Positions 17,623 to 27,947 of a stretch of DNA of 64,000 nt are shown here, piece after piece. The stretch covers positions 1-64,000 of the forward strand of contig NZ_JAELXW010000039.1 in NCBI RefSeq assembly GCF_016428645.1, written 5' to 3'. Position 1 is the first letter of the stretch, and the number at the start of each line of letters is the position of its first letter. The notes below the pieces were generated by a model that searched no databases, was not told where the DNA came from, and saw only the letters and a program-made list of their open reading frames with translations. The position numbers and the translations under genes were made by a program. This stretch comes from Glycomyces salinus. GTDB taxonomy: Bacteria > Actinomycetota > Actinomycetes > Mycobacteriales > Micromonosporaceae.

Positions 17623-18973
17623 CGGTACCGCCTCCGGGTCATCTGGGTCAGGACGGCGTCGAGGGAGGCCGAATCGGCCCACGGCTCGACCGCGACGCCG
17701 AGTTCGCGCAGTTCCATGACGGTGTTCTCCCGTCCCAGCCGCCACAGCCGCTCGGCGTAGGGGGTCCAGTGGGTCCGGGGCTGCGGGGCGACGTGATCGG
17801 GCAGGGTGTCGACGCACAGCACCGGCCGTCCGGCGCGGGCCAGCTCGGCGACCAGGCCGATCGACCGCTCCCCCAGCAGCGGGGTGAACACGACGTGGAG
17901 GCTGCGTTGGCTGTCGAGCTGGCGGCGCAGCATGTGGACCGAGGGCGGCAGGGGGTCGGGAGGGATGTCCACTGAGGCGAGCCAGCGCAGCAGCGCCAGG
18001 TTGTGGCGCCGCCCGGCCCCGGCCCGCATCCGGCGGCTTCGGGCGCCGAACTCGACGCAGCCGACCCGGTCGCCTTGGACGGCGTAGTGGGCGGCGACCG
18101 CGCCGGCGGCCCTGACGGTCAGGTCGGCGACCGAGGCCGTGCCGTCGATGCCTCCGGACTCGCCGGCCTCGAGCTGGAGGTCCAGGATCAAGGTCACATC
18201 GGTGTCGCGTTCGGACAGTGTGGCGTTGACGTAGAGGTCCTGCGAGCGCGCCGAGGTCCGCCAGTCGATGCGGCGGAGCCGGTCCCCGGGCTGGTAGAGG
18301 CGGACCTCGGCCAGTTCGCCTGAGTCGCCCATGCGGCGGGACCGGTGGACTCCGGCCACACCGTCGGCGAACGGCAGCGTGGCGGCCGAGGAGAACCAGT
18401 CGGGCACGGGCAGGACCCACACCTTGGCGCCGGGCAGGCTCTGCACGGTCGTCTCCAGCAGTCCCCCGCAGGCGAAGGACTGGAGGTGGACCGGCCCGAG
18501 ATGGTGGCCGCCCCAGCGTCGGGCGCGTCCGGCCACGACCAGTTCGCGGGAGGTGGCCGGGCCGACGTGCTCGACGAAGTCGCCCCTGCCGGTGTGGAGG
18601 TCGATCCAGGGGTCGGCGGCGGCGGTGACCAGCGTGGTCACCGGGACCGGGGAGGGGTTGTCGACGCTGAGGACGGCCGAGGCGGTCGCGCCCTCGGCGC
18701 AGGTCTGGTCTCCGGCGTCGAGCGTGCCGCGCGGGGTCGAGGCGGGCCGGTCGCGCAGCAGCAGGATCGTCCCGAGCGCGAAGGGAGCGGCGAACAGGAC
18801 CAGCTCGACCCGGCCGAACACGACCGCCAGCAGCAAGCACAGCGCAGGGACCGCCACCGCTCTGGTGAGCGCGGCGGTGCGCCGCCACTCCACCGGCCGC
18901 TCGGGGCGCGGCGCGCCGCGGACCTTGGCGTTGTCGGTGCGCAGGCTGAGCGCGGGGTCGAATCCGAGGCTCA

Positions 18974-18974
<1 letters not shown>
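17619..18974 (-). CDS. DUF58 domain-containing membrane protein
   Basis: A 451-residue protein with two hydrophobic helices near the N-terminus (VAVPALCLLLAVVFGRVELV, then LFAAPFALGTILLL), then an extracytoplasmic beta-rich part and the DUF58 core (GDRLRRIDWRTSARSQDLYV), which is vWA-like (DVTLILDLQLEAG). DUF58 proteins act with MoxR ATPases in complex assembly or envelope maturation; no specific client is visible. The ATG overlaps the MoxR stop by one base. Confidence 0.88.
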
Positions 18975-19977
<1,003 letters not shown>

Positions 19978-19981
<4 letters not shown>

Positions 19982-20487
19982 ATGTCCTCGATCCTTCTTA
20001 GGTGTTCGTCGAGCTGCGTCTCGGTGGGGCAGTCGGGCACGGGTCGGGTGAGGAACGCGAACGTGCGCGCGCCGAGCAGTTCCCGGCACTGCTCGGGGTC
20101 GCCGGTCAGAGACAGGCCGCGGCGCAGGCGCAGGCGTTCCTCGACCAGTTCGACCATGGTGGTCTTGGCGTTGCCGCCCTCGAAGCGGCCGGGTTTGGTC
20201 TCGGCGAAGATGAGCCGGTCCTCCCAGCGGTTCACCTCGTTGAAGGGCCGCCAGGTCGGGGTGTTGACCTTGCGGGTGACCAGCTCGGGCCCGGGTTCGG
20301 TGTCGGGCCGGATGGCGGAGACCATCGAGGAGGCGGCCAGGGCCGACAGGGTCAGGAGCGCGACCTGCCACAGCAGCATGTCCACCCCGGAGACGCGCGC
20401 GACGCCCCAGGCGAGGACCGCGGCACCGATCGCGCCGACGGCGGACCAGATCCGCAGTCGCCCGAACGGGGCCCAGAACGTCTTCAT
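19978..20487 (-). CDS. small membrane protein between DUF4129 and MoxR genes
   Basis: A 169-residue protein of no family I recognise, with two hydrophobic helices in the first 60 residues ([38 protein letters not shown]) and a soluble basic/acidic C-terminal domain. Its position corresponds to that of DUF4350 genes in similar operons, but it is much shorter, so I do not assign that family. It overlaps both neighbours by 4 nt (ATGA). Confidence 0.8.
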
Positions 20488-21176
20488 CGCACCTCCCTGA
20501 CGCCGAGCTGCCGCTGCAGGTCGATCAGCGCGTCACGGGCCGAGTCGCGGTCGGCTTCGCCGACCGCGTGCGGCGAGTAGCGGGCGCGCAGGTAGGCCGT
20601 CGACAGCCGCTCCAGTGAGCCGCCTTCGAGCCGATGGGTCTCGAGGAGCCTGCGGGTGAGGTCGGAGGGCACGTCCGAGGACTCGCGGGGAATCCCGACG
20701 GCCTCGCTGGCGTGCTCGAAGTGGACCCAGCAGGCGATGATCGCGCTGCGCGGATCGGTCCCGAGGTCGATCTCGGCCAGCCCGGCCTCGACGGCCTGCT
20801 CGACCAGTGCGATGTCGCGCCGCAGGTACTGGGCCTCCTCGACGGGACGGTCGGAGGCGGGGGGCTCGACGACCCACTGGAGGAGGCGCCGGGCCAGGAA
20901 GTACAGCAGCAGCGTCAGCGGGATGCCGACGAGTATTCCCAGGATCAGCCAGGAGACCCAGCCGGGAATCGGAGACGGGGACTCCTCGTCGGCGGGGGTG
21001 ATCTCCTCGAGGCTGGGTCTCTCCTCTATCTCGGGTGCGAGCTCCTCGACCGAATCGGTCGGGCTCTCCCAGGAGACCTCGCGCTCGCCCCACTGCAACC
21101 CGGATCCCTGCGCGGCGATCCCGGCGATCATCAACCCGGCCGCGACGACGACCACGGGCAGCCAACGTCGCCGCAT
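20484..21176 (-). CDS. DUF4129 domain-containing membrane protein
   Basis: A 230-residue protein with an N-terminal signal/anchor, an acidic extracytoplasmic linker, a central transmembrane helix ([20 protein letters not shown]), and the cytoplasmic DUF4129 domain ([20 protein letters not shown], then [18 protein letters not shown]). DUF4129 genes usually head MoxR/DUF58 operons. I chose the ATG that follows AGGAG by 9 nt over an in-frame GTG 36 nt upstream. Confidence 0.88.
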   Translation of the reverse strand: MRRRWLPVVVVAAGLMIAGIAAQGSGLQWGEREVSWESPTDSVEELAPEIEERPSLEEITPADEESPSPIPGWVSWLILGILVGIPLTLLLYFLARRLLQWVVEPPASDRPVEEAQYLRRDIALVEQAVEAGLAEIDLGTDPRSAIIACWVHFEHASEAVGIPRESSDVPSDLTRRLLETHRLEGGSLERLSTAYLRARYSPHAVGEADRDSARDALIDLQRQLGVREVR

Positions 21177-21351
21177 CAGCGGACGCTCCTCACCCGAGCA
21201 CACGCTTTCCACGCGTTCCGTCCCACAACCAGAGTCACAAAAATCCTCTCGAGGGGTAAAGGGTCATCCGTGAGCCCCACCATATCCCCTCCCCCGCGCC
21301 GCCCGCACGCCCCGATCCACGTACCGAAAGTGTTCGCGAACCCCGAAGTAA

Positions 21352-21660
21352 TTCAGCTGGTTTCCCGATGAGAACGATCGGCATGTGCTGACGGCGGCAA
21401 TCGCCTGCCGAGCCGATGCCATAGTGACTTTCGATCTCAAGGACTTTCCGGCGGAGCCCCTCGCCCAGTGGGGCATCGAGGCTTGGAGCCCAGACGAGTT
21501 CGTCTTCGACCTGGTCGACTTCGACACCAAACGCGTGTGGGGATGCCTCCAGCGCATCGCCGATTCCCGGCGCAATCCACCTGAGACCATTGAAGACGTG
21601 CTCACCCAGCTTGAACGGCCAGGCCTGATCGAGTCGACCGCCAGGCTTCGAGCGGGCTGA
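21352..21660 (+). pseudogene. remnant of a PIN-domain toxin
   Basis: The frame reads DENDRHVLTAAIACRADAIV, then TFDLKDFP. This is the C-terminal half of the PIN_3/VapC-like fold, where the D-x-x-D-RHV and TF-DLKDFP blocks hold late active-site acids. It continues through a normal-looking C-terminal tail to a stop. The N-terminal half with the first catalytic Asp is missing: the frame is stopped 3 nt before this segment and no partial match to the start of a PIN domain is visible upstream. No antitoxin gene is adjacent. I read it as a dead toxin gene. Confidence 0.65.
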
Positions 21661-21709
21661 TGTTCGCGCTGGTTCGCAGCAACTCAAGCAAGCCCAAGAG
21701 TTCGACCTT

Positions 21710-22138
21710 CTAGCGAAAGCGGCGGACGAAGCGGTTCTGGAGGAAGTTCTCCACGGCTTTTGCGGAGTACTCGCGGCGTACGTAGGCGACGGCCTCGCGG
21801 CTGGGGACTCCGTCGAGGATCGCGAGGCAGGCGAGCGTGGTCCCGGTCCTGCCGCGCCCGCCCCGGCAGGCGACCTCGACCCGTTCGTGGGCGGCCCGCT
21901 CCCAGAGTTCGACCATGGCCGCGCGCGAGTCCTCGCGGTCGCGGGGAAGCCGGAAGTCGGGCCATTCGACCCACCGGTGCTCCCAGTCGAAGTCCGGAGG
22001 CTCGTGGTCGAGCACGTAGAGCCCGAAGGTCGGATCAGGACCGGAAGGCTCGGGCCGCGCCAGCCCCCGCCCCCGGACCAACCGCCCCGAAGGCAGCCGC
22101 AGAACTCCCTCGCCGCCCGGATCCCAGGTCTCGGTCAT
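21710..22138 (-). CDS. protein-tyrosine/dual-specificity phosphatase family protein
   Basis: A 142-residue phosphatase-like protein. It contains a WPD-loop match (W59-P60-D61 in VEWPDFRLP) and the CX5R signature with C91 and R97 (ACRGGRGRTGT), so it should be active on phosphotyrosine or similar phosphomonoesters. The N-terminal GEGVLRLPSGRLVRGRGLAR is shared with a decayed copy 2.5 kb away. The ATG is preceded by GGAGG at 8 nt; a longer frame upstream is not needed. It stands alone among accessory genes. Confidence 0.85.
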   Translation of the reverse strand: MTETWDPGGEGVLRLPSGRLVRGRGLARPEPSGPDPTFGLYVLDHEPPDFDWEHRWVEWPDFRLPRDREDSRAAMVELWERAAHERVEVACRGGRGRTGTTLACLAILDGVPSREAVAYVRREYSAKAVENFLQNRFVRRFR

Positions 22139-22299
22139 GTCTTCGATCCTCCAAGCAGCCGGGAACACGACTCATCGAGAAGCCTCCGCGACGTCAGTCC
22201 GAGCTCGCATCACTTAATGGCGCAAATATCTGAAATACAACTTTTGCCAGGAATCTCCGATGTCGGGATCTGCTTCATCGTTGCCCTAACTTCGGTTGC

Positions 22300-23205
22300 G
22301 TGACAACACATGCACACGATACGCCGCTGAAGCTATGCCGCACTCGGCCCGGATTCGCGGTCGAGCTGGCGGGTGACCTGCTCGGCATCGCGATTCCGGA
22401 CCACGACGAGGTGCTGCCGTTCTCGGAGTCCGCGACCGACCAAGAAGTCAAGGACCTCAACTGCGACAACGTCGCAGTGTGCCGACATGGAGGTGCGAAC
22501 CGGCTCGGGATCATCATCGAGGTCCAGCGCGGCATCGACGACGGTCGGAATGACCGATCTACCGGGAGGAAGACCGGAGGGAAACGGTACTCGTGGCCGG
22601 CCTACGTGACCAACGTCCGCCAGCGGCTGGAGGCACCGACGGTGCTGGTACTCGTGTGCCCCGATCAGGTCACGGCAGACTGGGCCCGAACTCCGATAGA
22701 CGTCGGCCACCCGGGCTTCGACCTCGTTCCGCTGGTATTGGCGCCCGACAACTATCCGAAGCTCACCGAAGTGTCCGGAACCGGCGCGCTCGCCGAGAAG
22801 ATGGTGGTCGGAACGCTGATCCACGCCCGCGCTCCCGAAGCCAAAGAGATCCTGCAAGCCGCGGCCGAGGAACTCGCGCCGCTTCCGAAAGAACTCGCCG
22901 CACGCTACGCTCAATACATGCTCGGCCAGCTCGATGAGCGGCCACGCACGATCCTGGAGGCCCTGATGGAGACCGAGACCTACCCGTACCAGAGCAAACT
23001 CCTCGCGGACCGCGAAGCCCGCGGTGAAGCCCGCGGACGGGCCGAAGGCGCCGAGGACATGCTGCTGACCGTCATCGAGGCCCGAGGACTTCCCATCACC
23101 GCGAATCAGCGACACCGCATCGAGCAGTGCGACGACCTCGACCGGCTCAAGCAGTGGGCGAAACGAGCGATCAGCGCGCCGACCGTCGAGGACATCCTCA
23201 CCTGA
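22300..23205 (+). CDS. Rpn-like PD-(D/E)XK family protein
   Basis: A 301-residue protein resembling the multi-copy actinobacterial family related to Rpn/PD-(D/E)XK transposase-nucleases. It has a core GIIIEVQRGIDDG followed by KRYSWPAYVTNVRQRLEAPT, a PLVLAPDNYPK block, and a C-terminal charged helix with GEARGRAEGAEDML followed by a short hook domain. The acidic residue plus E-V-Q pattern fits a restriction-endonuclease fold, but I cannot assign an activity. A TAACTT box ends 7 nt before the GTG and there is no Shine-Dalgarno, so the mRNA is probably leaderless. It lies between the intact and decayed phosphatase genes, next to an AAA ATPase. Confidence 0.7.
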   Translation: MTTHAHDTPLKLCRTRPGFAVELAGDLLGIAIPDHDEVLPFSESATDQEVKDLNCDNVAVCRHGGANRLGIIIEVQRGIDDGRNDRSTGRKTGGKRYSWPAYVTNVRQRLEAPTVLVLVCPDQVTADWARTPIDVGHPGFDLVPLVLAPDNYPKLTEVSGTGALAEKMVVGTLIHARAPEAKEILQAAAEELAPLPKELAARYAQYMLGQLDERPRTILEALMETETYPYQSKLLADREARGEARGRAEGAEDMLLTVIEARGLPITANQRHRIEQCDDLDRLKQWAKRAISAPTVEDILT

Positions 23206-23238
23206 CCAGCGGCCGAACCTTCGGCGGCCCGCAGAGTC

Positions 23239-23327
23239 ACGACCAGACTAAAATCAACGGTGCGGCCATAATAAGATTCACACTGCGACCATTGCAAAAT
23301 AGATAGGCGACCATCCTAAAATAGGAT
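23239..23327 (+). promoter_or_regulatory. four direct repeats and a palindrome upstream of the ATPase gene
   Basis: Copies of GCGACCAT-N3/4-AAAAT start at about 23239 (degenerate), 23262, 23285 and 23307, spaced 22-23 bp, about two helical turns. The last copy runs into a perfect 15-bp palindrome ATCCTA-AAA-TAGGAT (23313-23327), just before the -10 box. The region is noticeably AT-rich against its surroundings. The layout suggests cooperative binding by a dimeric regulator, possibly the ATPase itself through its winged helix. Confidence 0.6.
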
Positions 23328-23331
23328 GTCC

Positions 23332-23337
23332 TATACT
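23332..23337 (+). promoter_or_regulatory. -10 box of the ATPase gene
   Basis: TATACT ends 6 nt before the ATG at 23344, so transcription probably starts at that ATG (leaderless). The -35 position falls inside the fourth direct repeat. Confidence 0.5.
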
Positions 23338-23343
23338 GCAGCA

Positions 23344-24612
23344 ATGGTCCAGATTCCTCCATCACCGATCGGCGCGCTCCTGCCCCGTCATGCCGCCGAC
23401 ATCCTCAGCGAGGCGATGACCGACACGCGAGTGGTGCTGGTCAACGGCGCTCGCCAGTGCGGCAAGAGCACTCTGGCCATGCAGGCAGGCAAGGTACGAG
23501 GAGCCGAGTGGCGAACTCTCGACGATCCCCAGACCCTCCAGTTCGCGAGGGACAACCCCGGCGAGTTCGTGGAGACCGACCGGACCATGATCATCGACGA
23601 GATCCAGCGGGCGCCGGAGCTGCTGCTGCCCGTCAAGTACTCGGTCGATCAGTGGCCTCAGCCAGGGAAGTTCCTGCTCACCGGCTCCGCTCGAGTCATG
23701 GGCCTGCGGAACCTCCCGGACACCCTCGTCGGGCGCATGGAGACGGTGGAACTCTGGCCGCTCTCTCAGGGAGAGATCGACGGCAGGCCCGACGACTTCA
23801 TCGACGCGATATTCGAACACGGCGCCGATTTCCGGCATTCCTCCGGAGAGTCGCGCCGCGACTACATCGACCGGATCACCCGAGGCGGTTTCCCGACGGC
23901 CGTGGCCCGGACGGGGCAGCGTCGGGACCGGTTCTTCAGCGCGTATATCGCGGACCTCATCAATCGCGACGTCATGGAACTGGAGCGGATCAGGCGCACG
24001 ACGGAGCTGCGCCGCATGGTGGACATGCTCGCCGGGACCGCAGGACAGCTCCTTGTGCAGAGCACTCTCGCGAACCGCCTCGGGATCACGCAGCCGACGG
24101 TGAGTTCATATCTCGGTCTGCTCGAAGAGGTGTTCCTCGTCAAGCGGATCCCCGCCTGGTCACGGAACATCTCCACGCGCGCGGTCAAGACCCCGAAGCT
24201 CGCGTTCGTCGACTCCGGAATGGCGGCACATCTGCTGGGTATCGACGCTCATCGACTCCGCCGGCCCGGGGCGCCGCTTGGACCGCTTCTGGAGAACTTC
24301 GTAACGATGGAGATCGCCCGGCAGCTCACCTGGGCTCGAGAGCAGATCGGCCTCTACCACTACCGCACCAAAGACAAGACCGAGGTCGACATCGTTCTGG
24401 AGAACCGCCGCGGCGAGGTAGTGGCCATAGAGGTGAAGGCGGCCGAAACGGTCAAGTCCGAAGACTTCAAGGGCCTCCGGAATCTCGCCGGCCACCTCGG
24501 CGGCGACCTCCTCCTTGGGGCGGTGCTCTACACCGGCAGGCATACTCTCACGATCGACTCGAACATGCTGGCGATCCCGATCTCAGCTCTCTGGGAAGGT
24601 CCGACCGACTGA
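23344..24612 (+). CDS. AAA_14/DUF4143 ATP-binding protein
   Basis: A 422-residue ATPase of the AAA_14-DUF4143 type. Walker A is GARQCGKST, Walker B is TMIIDEIQ, sensor 1 is FLLTGSARVMGL. A winged-helix segment follows (LANRLGITQPTVSSYLGLLE), and the C-terminal DUF4143 region carries EVDIVLENRRGEVVAIEVKA, a D-x(n)-E-x-K pattern of the restriction-endonuclease fold. The cellular role of this very common, patchily distributed family is not established. I prefer the ATG directly after the -10 box; an in-frame ATG at 23326 would add six residues upstream of that box. The gene is preceded by an unusual direct-repeat array. Confidence 0.88.
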   Translation: MVQIPPSPIGALLPRHAADILSEAMTDTRVVLVNGARQCGKSTLAMQAGKVRGAEWRTLDDPQTLQFARDNPGEFVETDRTMIIDEIQRAPELLLPVKYSVDQWPQPGKFLLTGSARVMGLRNLPDTLVGRMETVELWPLSQGEIDGRPDDFIDAIFEHGADFRHSSGESRRDYIDRITRGGFPTAVARTGQRRDRFFSAYIADLINRDVMELERIRRTTELRRMVDMLAGTAGQLLVQSTLANRLGITQPTVSSYLGLLEEVFLVKRIPAWSRNISTRAVKTPKLAFVDSGMAAHLLGIDAHRLRRPGAPLGPLLENFVTMEIARQLTWAREQIGLYHYRTKDKTEVDIVLENRRGEVVAIEVKAAETVKSEDFKGLRNLAGHLGGDLLLGAVLYTGRHTLTIDSNMLAIPISALWEGPTD

Positions 24613-24641
24613 TTCGCCGCCAGAGTGACAGTGCACTTCTG

Positions 24642-24889
24642 GAACCGTCGGACGAAGCGGTGTCGGGCCGGGGCTTCCACGGCTTTCTCGGCGTATCCGC
24701 GGCGGACACAGGCCAGCGGACCCACCGGGACTCCCATTCGAAGGGCCCCGGCTCTTTCCCGAAGACGTAGAGCCCGAGGTGGGGATCCGGACCGGGCGCC
24801 TTGGGGCGGCCCAGTCCCCACCCGCGGAAGAGCCGACCGGAAGGCAGTCGCAGGACGCCTTCGCCGTCGGGGTTCCAGGTATCGGCCAT
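24642..24889 (-). pseudogene. decayed second copy of the tyrosine phosphatase gene
   Basis: The first 60 codons (GEGVLRLPSGRLFRGWGLGR and on to WESRWVRWP) closely match the intact phosphatase at 21710-22138. The frame then breaks, and the remaining match, VRRGYAEKAVEAPARHRFVR, appears in another frame and corresponds to its C-terminus. About 50 codons holding the CX5R active site are deleted, and the WPD-loop aspartate is gone (WPV). It cannot be catalytic. Confidence 0.85.
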
Positions 24890-24895
24890 TCGCGC

Positions 24896-27406
24896 TCACG
24901 CTCCGAAGCAGACGAAGGGGTGCCAGGGGCGGTTCTCGCCCACGGCTGCCAGGGCCTCGGCCGGGGTGGCTCCTGCGGCGCAGCGGCGGTGGTAGTCGAT
25001 CATCATCTCGGCGGCCAGGTCATCGGGGACGCGGCCGAGACTGGAGACCACTGTAGAAGTGCCGGCGTGCAGGAGCGCCGCGGTGAACCCGAGCGTCTCG
25101 TGTCCCACGGTGACCGTCGACCGTCCCAGGTCGCAGGAAGACAGGACCACGTGGGCGGGAGGCTGGTCGAGGCCGAGCAGCTCGTAGGCGTTCAGCGGAC
25201 CTTGGGCGAAGTTCAGGCGCGAGAACAGGACGTTCTCGGGCTCGTGGTTCCCATGGGCGGCGAGGTGGGCGACCGAGGCGCCGTCCAGCGACTGGAGGAT
25301 GACTTCGGGGTCGGACTTCTCGGCGGGTATCAGGTTGGAGCCCGGATAGAGTTCGGCGACCTCGACGATCTCGGCCCCGGCCCGGTTCAGCGCCGGACCG
25401 GCCGCGACGAGCGCCGGGCCGCTCGCCCGGGTGCGGGTGGCCGCGCGCCACCATGCCTCGGCGGATGGCGCGACCGTGAGCGGCCTGCCGCGCAGCGGAG
25501 GCAGCAGGGGCCACGGTACCCAGGCGATCTGGGAGTGCGGCACGAACACCACTTGCCGGTCCCCGACGTAGTCGCTGATCGGATCCCAGATGCCGGCGGC
25601 GAGCGCATCCGTGTTGCGTTTCAGGGACCGCTCGACGCTGAGCCGCAGCATATCGGGAAGCCGGTTGGAACCGAGCGCGTCCAGGTCGGCTCCGAGCCGC
25701 CGACCGGCCTCGGCGGCCTCCTCGGTGTCCATGAGTTGGACCTGCCGGAGCTCGTCTCCCCCGGCGAGCACCGCGCAGAGTCTGCCGGCGATCCCGAGCA
25801 TCGTCACCAGGACGGTCTCCCGCTCCTGCGCGAGGCCGTGGATCACTTCGGGCGTGATGCGCTCCTCTTGACGCCGCGGCCCCGGCCTCCCGCGGTCGTA
25901 GGTCCGGATCTCCTCTTCAAGCTCCCGCACACGCGACTGGAACCCGGTCGGGTCCTCTCCTGCCGCTCGCTGAGCCCAGATCTGCTGACGGGCCTGACGA
26001 AGACGACCGAGGACCTCCCGGACATGCGAATCGGCGCTCGACTTCACCGGTGGAATGCGGAGGACCTGCGCCCTGCTCCGCTCCGCCCACTCCAATGTGT
26101 CCCCGGGCGAGTTCCCGCGGCCTGCCCTGCCCAGGCCCTTGCTCGCCAGTTTGATTCCCAATGCCGACACGCCGGCCTGGAATTCCACCGAGCCGAACTC
26201 GACCCGGTAGGTGTCCAGCAGGTCCAGTCCCTGGCGGAGATACGGCAGCGGGTCCTCTCCGCGGGCTTCGGCGAGTTCCGCCTTCGCCAGGTGCCAGGCC
26301 AGGCTCTCGGCCAGGGTCTCGTAGACCTTGCTCTCGGGCGGCAGGTGCAGCCGGGCCTCGGCCTCTTCCAAGTCCCCCGAGCGAATCCGCGCCCGGGCGG
26401 CGAGCACCCTGGTCTGGGCGAGCCGCAGCGCCCACCCGCGGCTCTCGAGCGCGTCGCACAGGCGCGAGACCTTGTCGGCGAAGTCCGAGCCTTCCCGATT
26501 CGAGTCGAACTGTCCCTGCAGGATCAGCAGCTGCGCCAGGAAGGCCATGGGCTCGTTGCCCTGCTGGTACAGGGAGTCCATCGCCTGCTTCGCCCAGGCA
26601 CCGGCCAGTTCGAACTGATTGTCCTCGAACGCCACCACCGCTCGCCAGAACTCCGCGATCGCGGCGTCCCTGCGGTTTCCGGACGACCGCATGATCTCGA
26701 TTTCCGCGGACCAGTGCTCTACGGCCTGCGAGTACAGGCCGACGCTCAGCAACGCGTCGGCATAGGAGCCGTGGAGATATCCTTCGAGCTCCGGGGAGTG
26801 CTCCCGGTACTGGGTCCTGACCTCGTCGAACGTCTGCAGCGCCCTCGTCACCTCTCCGAGGTCGAACCAGTGCAGCGCCTCCTGGTGCATGGCCTTGGCC
26901 CGATGCACGGGACTGCCCATCTTCGTGTAGAGTTCGACGGCATTCTGCGTGCTCTGCAGGCCCTTCTCGACCTCTCCGAGGTCCCGCCACACTCCGCCCC
27001 GGTTGACGAAGAGTCCCGCGTACATCCAGTCCGGTCCATGCTCCTCCAGGTACGGCTCGGCGGCGTCGAACCACTGGAGACTGTCGCGCGGGCGACCGCT
27101 CAGCCACAGGATCAGTGCGCGCTGGTGCAGGAGCATCCCCCGGTCGCGCGCGTCGGCGAAGGGTTCGGCCCAGGCGAGCGACTGGAAGCCTTCGTTGGGT
27201 TTTCCCTGGCTGGTCAGATTCGCCGCCCGCACGACCAGCACCCGGACGATCAGTCGCGCACGGGCGGTACCTGTGACCGGCGGGTTCTCGGGGTCCCAGT
27301 CCAGCAGCTCCAATGCTGCTTCGAGCGCCTCGGACGCCTCGGCGGTGCGGCCGCGACGGTCCAGACGCTGGCCGCGTGAGAACATGCGCCATGCGCGAGA
27401 AAGCAT
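24896..27406 (-). CDS. TPR-CHAT caspase-like protease
   Basis: An 836-residue protein: helical TPR-type repeats from about residue 20 to 430 (for example ARARLIVRVLVVRAANLTSQ, AKAMHQEALHWFDLGEVTRA), a charged linker, and a C-terminal CHAT domain (about 560-836). Both catalytic positions of the caspase-like dyad are present: His 718 in HLAAHGNHEP and Cys 758 in VVLSSCDLG, so it should be an active cysteine peptidase. It has no signal peptide or membrane segment. The ATG lies 10 nt after the stop of the preceding gene; it is the fourth gene of an operon with a subtilisin, an ECF sigma and a small two-domain protein. TPR parts of such proteins usually bind a partner or sensor that controls the peptidase. 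Confidence 0.92.
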   Translation of the reverse strand: MLSRAWRMFSRGQRLDRRGRTAEASEALEAALELLDWDPENPPVTGTARARLIVRVLVVRAANLTSQGKPNEGFQSLAWAEPFADARDRGMLLHQRALILWLSGRPRDSLQWFDAAEPYLEEHGPDWMYAGLFVNRGGVWRDLGEVEKGLQSTQNAVELYTKMGSPVHRAKAMHQEALHWFDLGEVTRALQTFDEVRTQYREHSPELEGYLHGSYADALLSVGLYSQAVEHWSAEIEIMRSSGNRRDAAIAEFWRAVVAFEDNQFELAGAWAKQAMDSLYQQGNEPMAFLAQLLILQGQFDSNREGSDFADKVSRLCDALESRGWALRLAQTRVLAARARIRSGDLEEAEARLHLPPESKVYETLAESLAWHLAKAELAEARGEDPLPYLRQGLDLLDTYRVEFGSVEFQAGVSALGIKLASKGLGRAGRGNSPGDTLEWAERSRAQVLRIPPVKSSADSHVREVLGRLRQARQQIWAQRAAGEDPTGFQSRVRELEEEIRTYDRGRPGPRRQEERITPEVIHGLAQERETVLVTMLGIAGRLCAVLAGGDELRQVQLMDTEEAAEAGRRLGADLDALGSNRLPDMLRLSVERSLKRNTDALAAGIWDPISDYVGDRQVVFVPHSQIAWVPWPLLPPLRGRPLTVAPSAEAWWRAATRTRASGPALVAAGPALNRAGAEIVEVAELYPGSNLIPAEKSDPEVILQSLDGASVAHLAAHGNHEPENVLFSRLNFAQGPLNAYELLGLDQPPAHVVLSSCDLGRSTVTVGHETLGFTAALLHAGTSTVVSSLGRVPDDLAAEMMIDYHRRCAAGATPAEALAAVGENRPWHPFVCFGA

Positions 27407-27416
27407 TCTTTACATG

Positions 27417-27947
27417 CTACAGCCGTACTGCGGGTGTCACGACGACCGCCGGAAGCCCCTCACGCTGCAGTCCTTCAGCCGGTCGAATCACGAGTTGAAA
27501 CATCTGGCCGTGCGGAAGACCCTCCAGGACGAATCTGCCGGTCTCATCGGATGAGGCCAGTTTGGTCGCTTGCGGACTCCGTATCTCGACTTCGTAGGTG
27601 CCTTCCGGACCGATCCACCCGTCTAGCCGCACTTCGCCCATTGCGGTGGGCCGCGGGGTGACCATGACGGTCACGGTCTCGCAGTCGAAGGTGATCGACG
27701 CGTGATCGCCCTGCCCGACTGCCAGATCGGCCTCGCCTCTGACGAGAGAGAGCTCGTTCTGGCTGATGCTCGCCACGCGGGCGTCGAGTTCGGCCTCGAT
27801 TTCGAGCGCGAACAGGATCCTCTCGTTGAGGTCCTCCGGGATCGGATCGTCCGTCCGATGCAGTTCGTTGATCACCGTCAGAATTCGCTGGTCGCAGGAG
27901 TCCAACGGCTCGTAGTCACCCTGGTCCTCAAGTTCAGGTCGCGTCAT
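27417..27947 (-). CDS. small two-domain protein between sigma factor and CHAT protease
   Basis: A 176-residue soluble protein. Residues about 15-60 are an acidic helical segment (RILTVINELHRTDDPIPEDL, then NERILFALEIEAELDARVAS) and residues about 75-170 are a beta-sandwich of carboxypeptidase-regulatory type (EVRLDGWIGPEGTYEVEIRS, GRFVLEGLPHGQMFQLVI). I have seen similar proteins next to sigma factors in other actinomycetes, but know of no assigned function. Its place after the sigma gene, overlapping it by 14 nt, and the helical N-terminus make an anti-sigma or protease-substrate role plausible; that is inference. GAGGAG supports the ATG at 27947 over the GTG at 27962. Confidence 0.8.
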   Translation of the reverse strand: MTRPELEDQGDYEPLDSCDQRILTVINELHRTDDPIPEDLNERILFALEIEAELDARVASISQNELSLVRGEADLAVGQGDHASITFDCETVTVMVTPRPTAMGEVRLDGWIGPEGTYEVEIRSPQATKLASSDETGRFVLEGLPHGQMFQLVIRPAEGLQREGLPAVVVTPAVRL

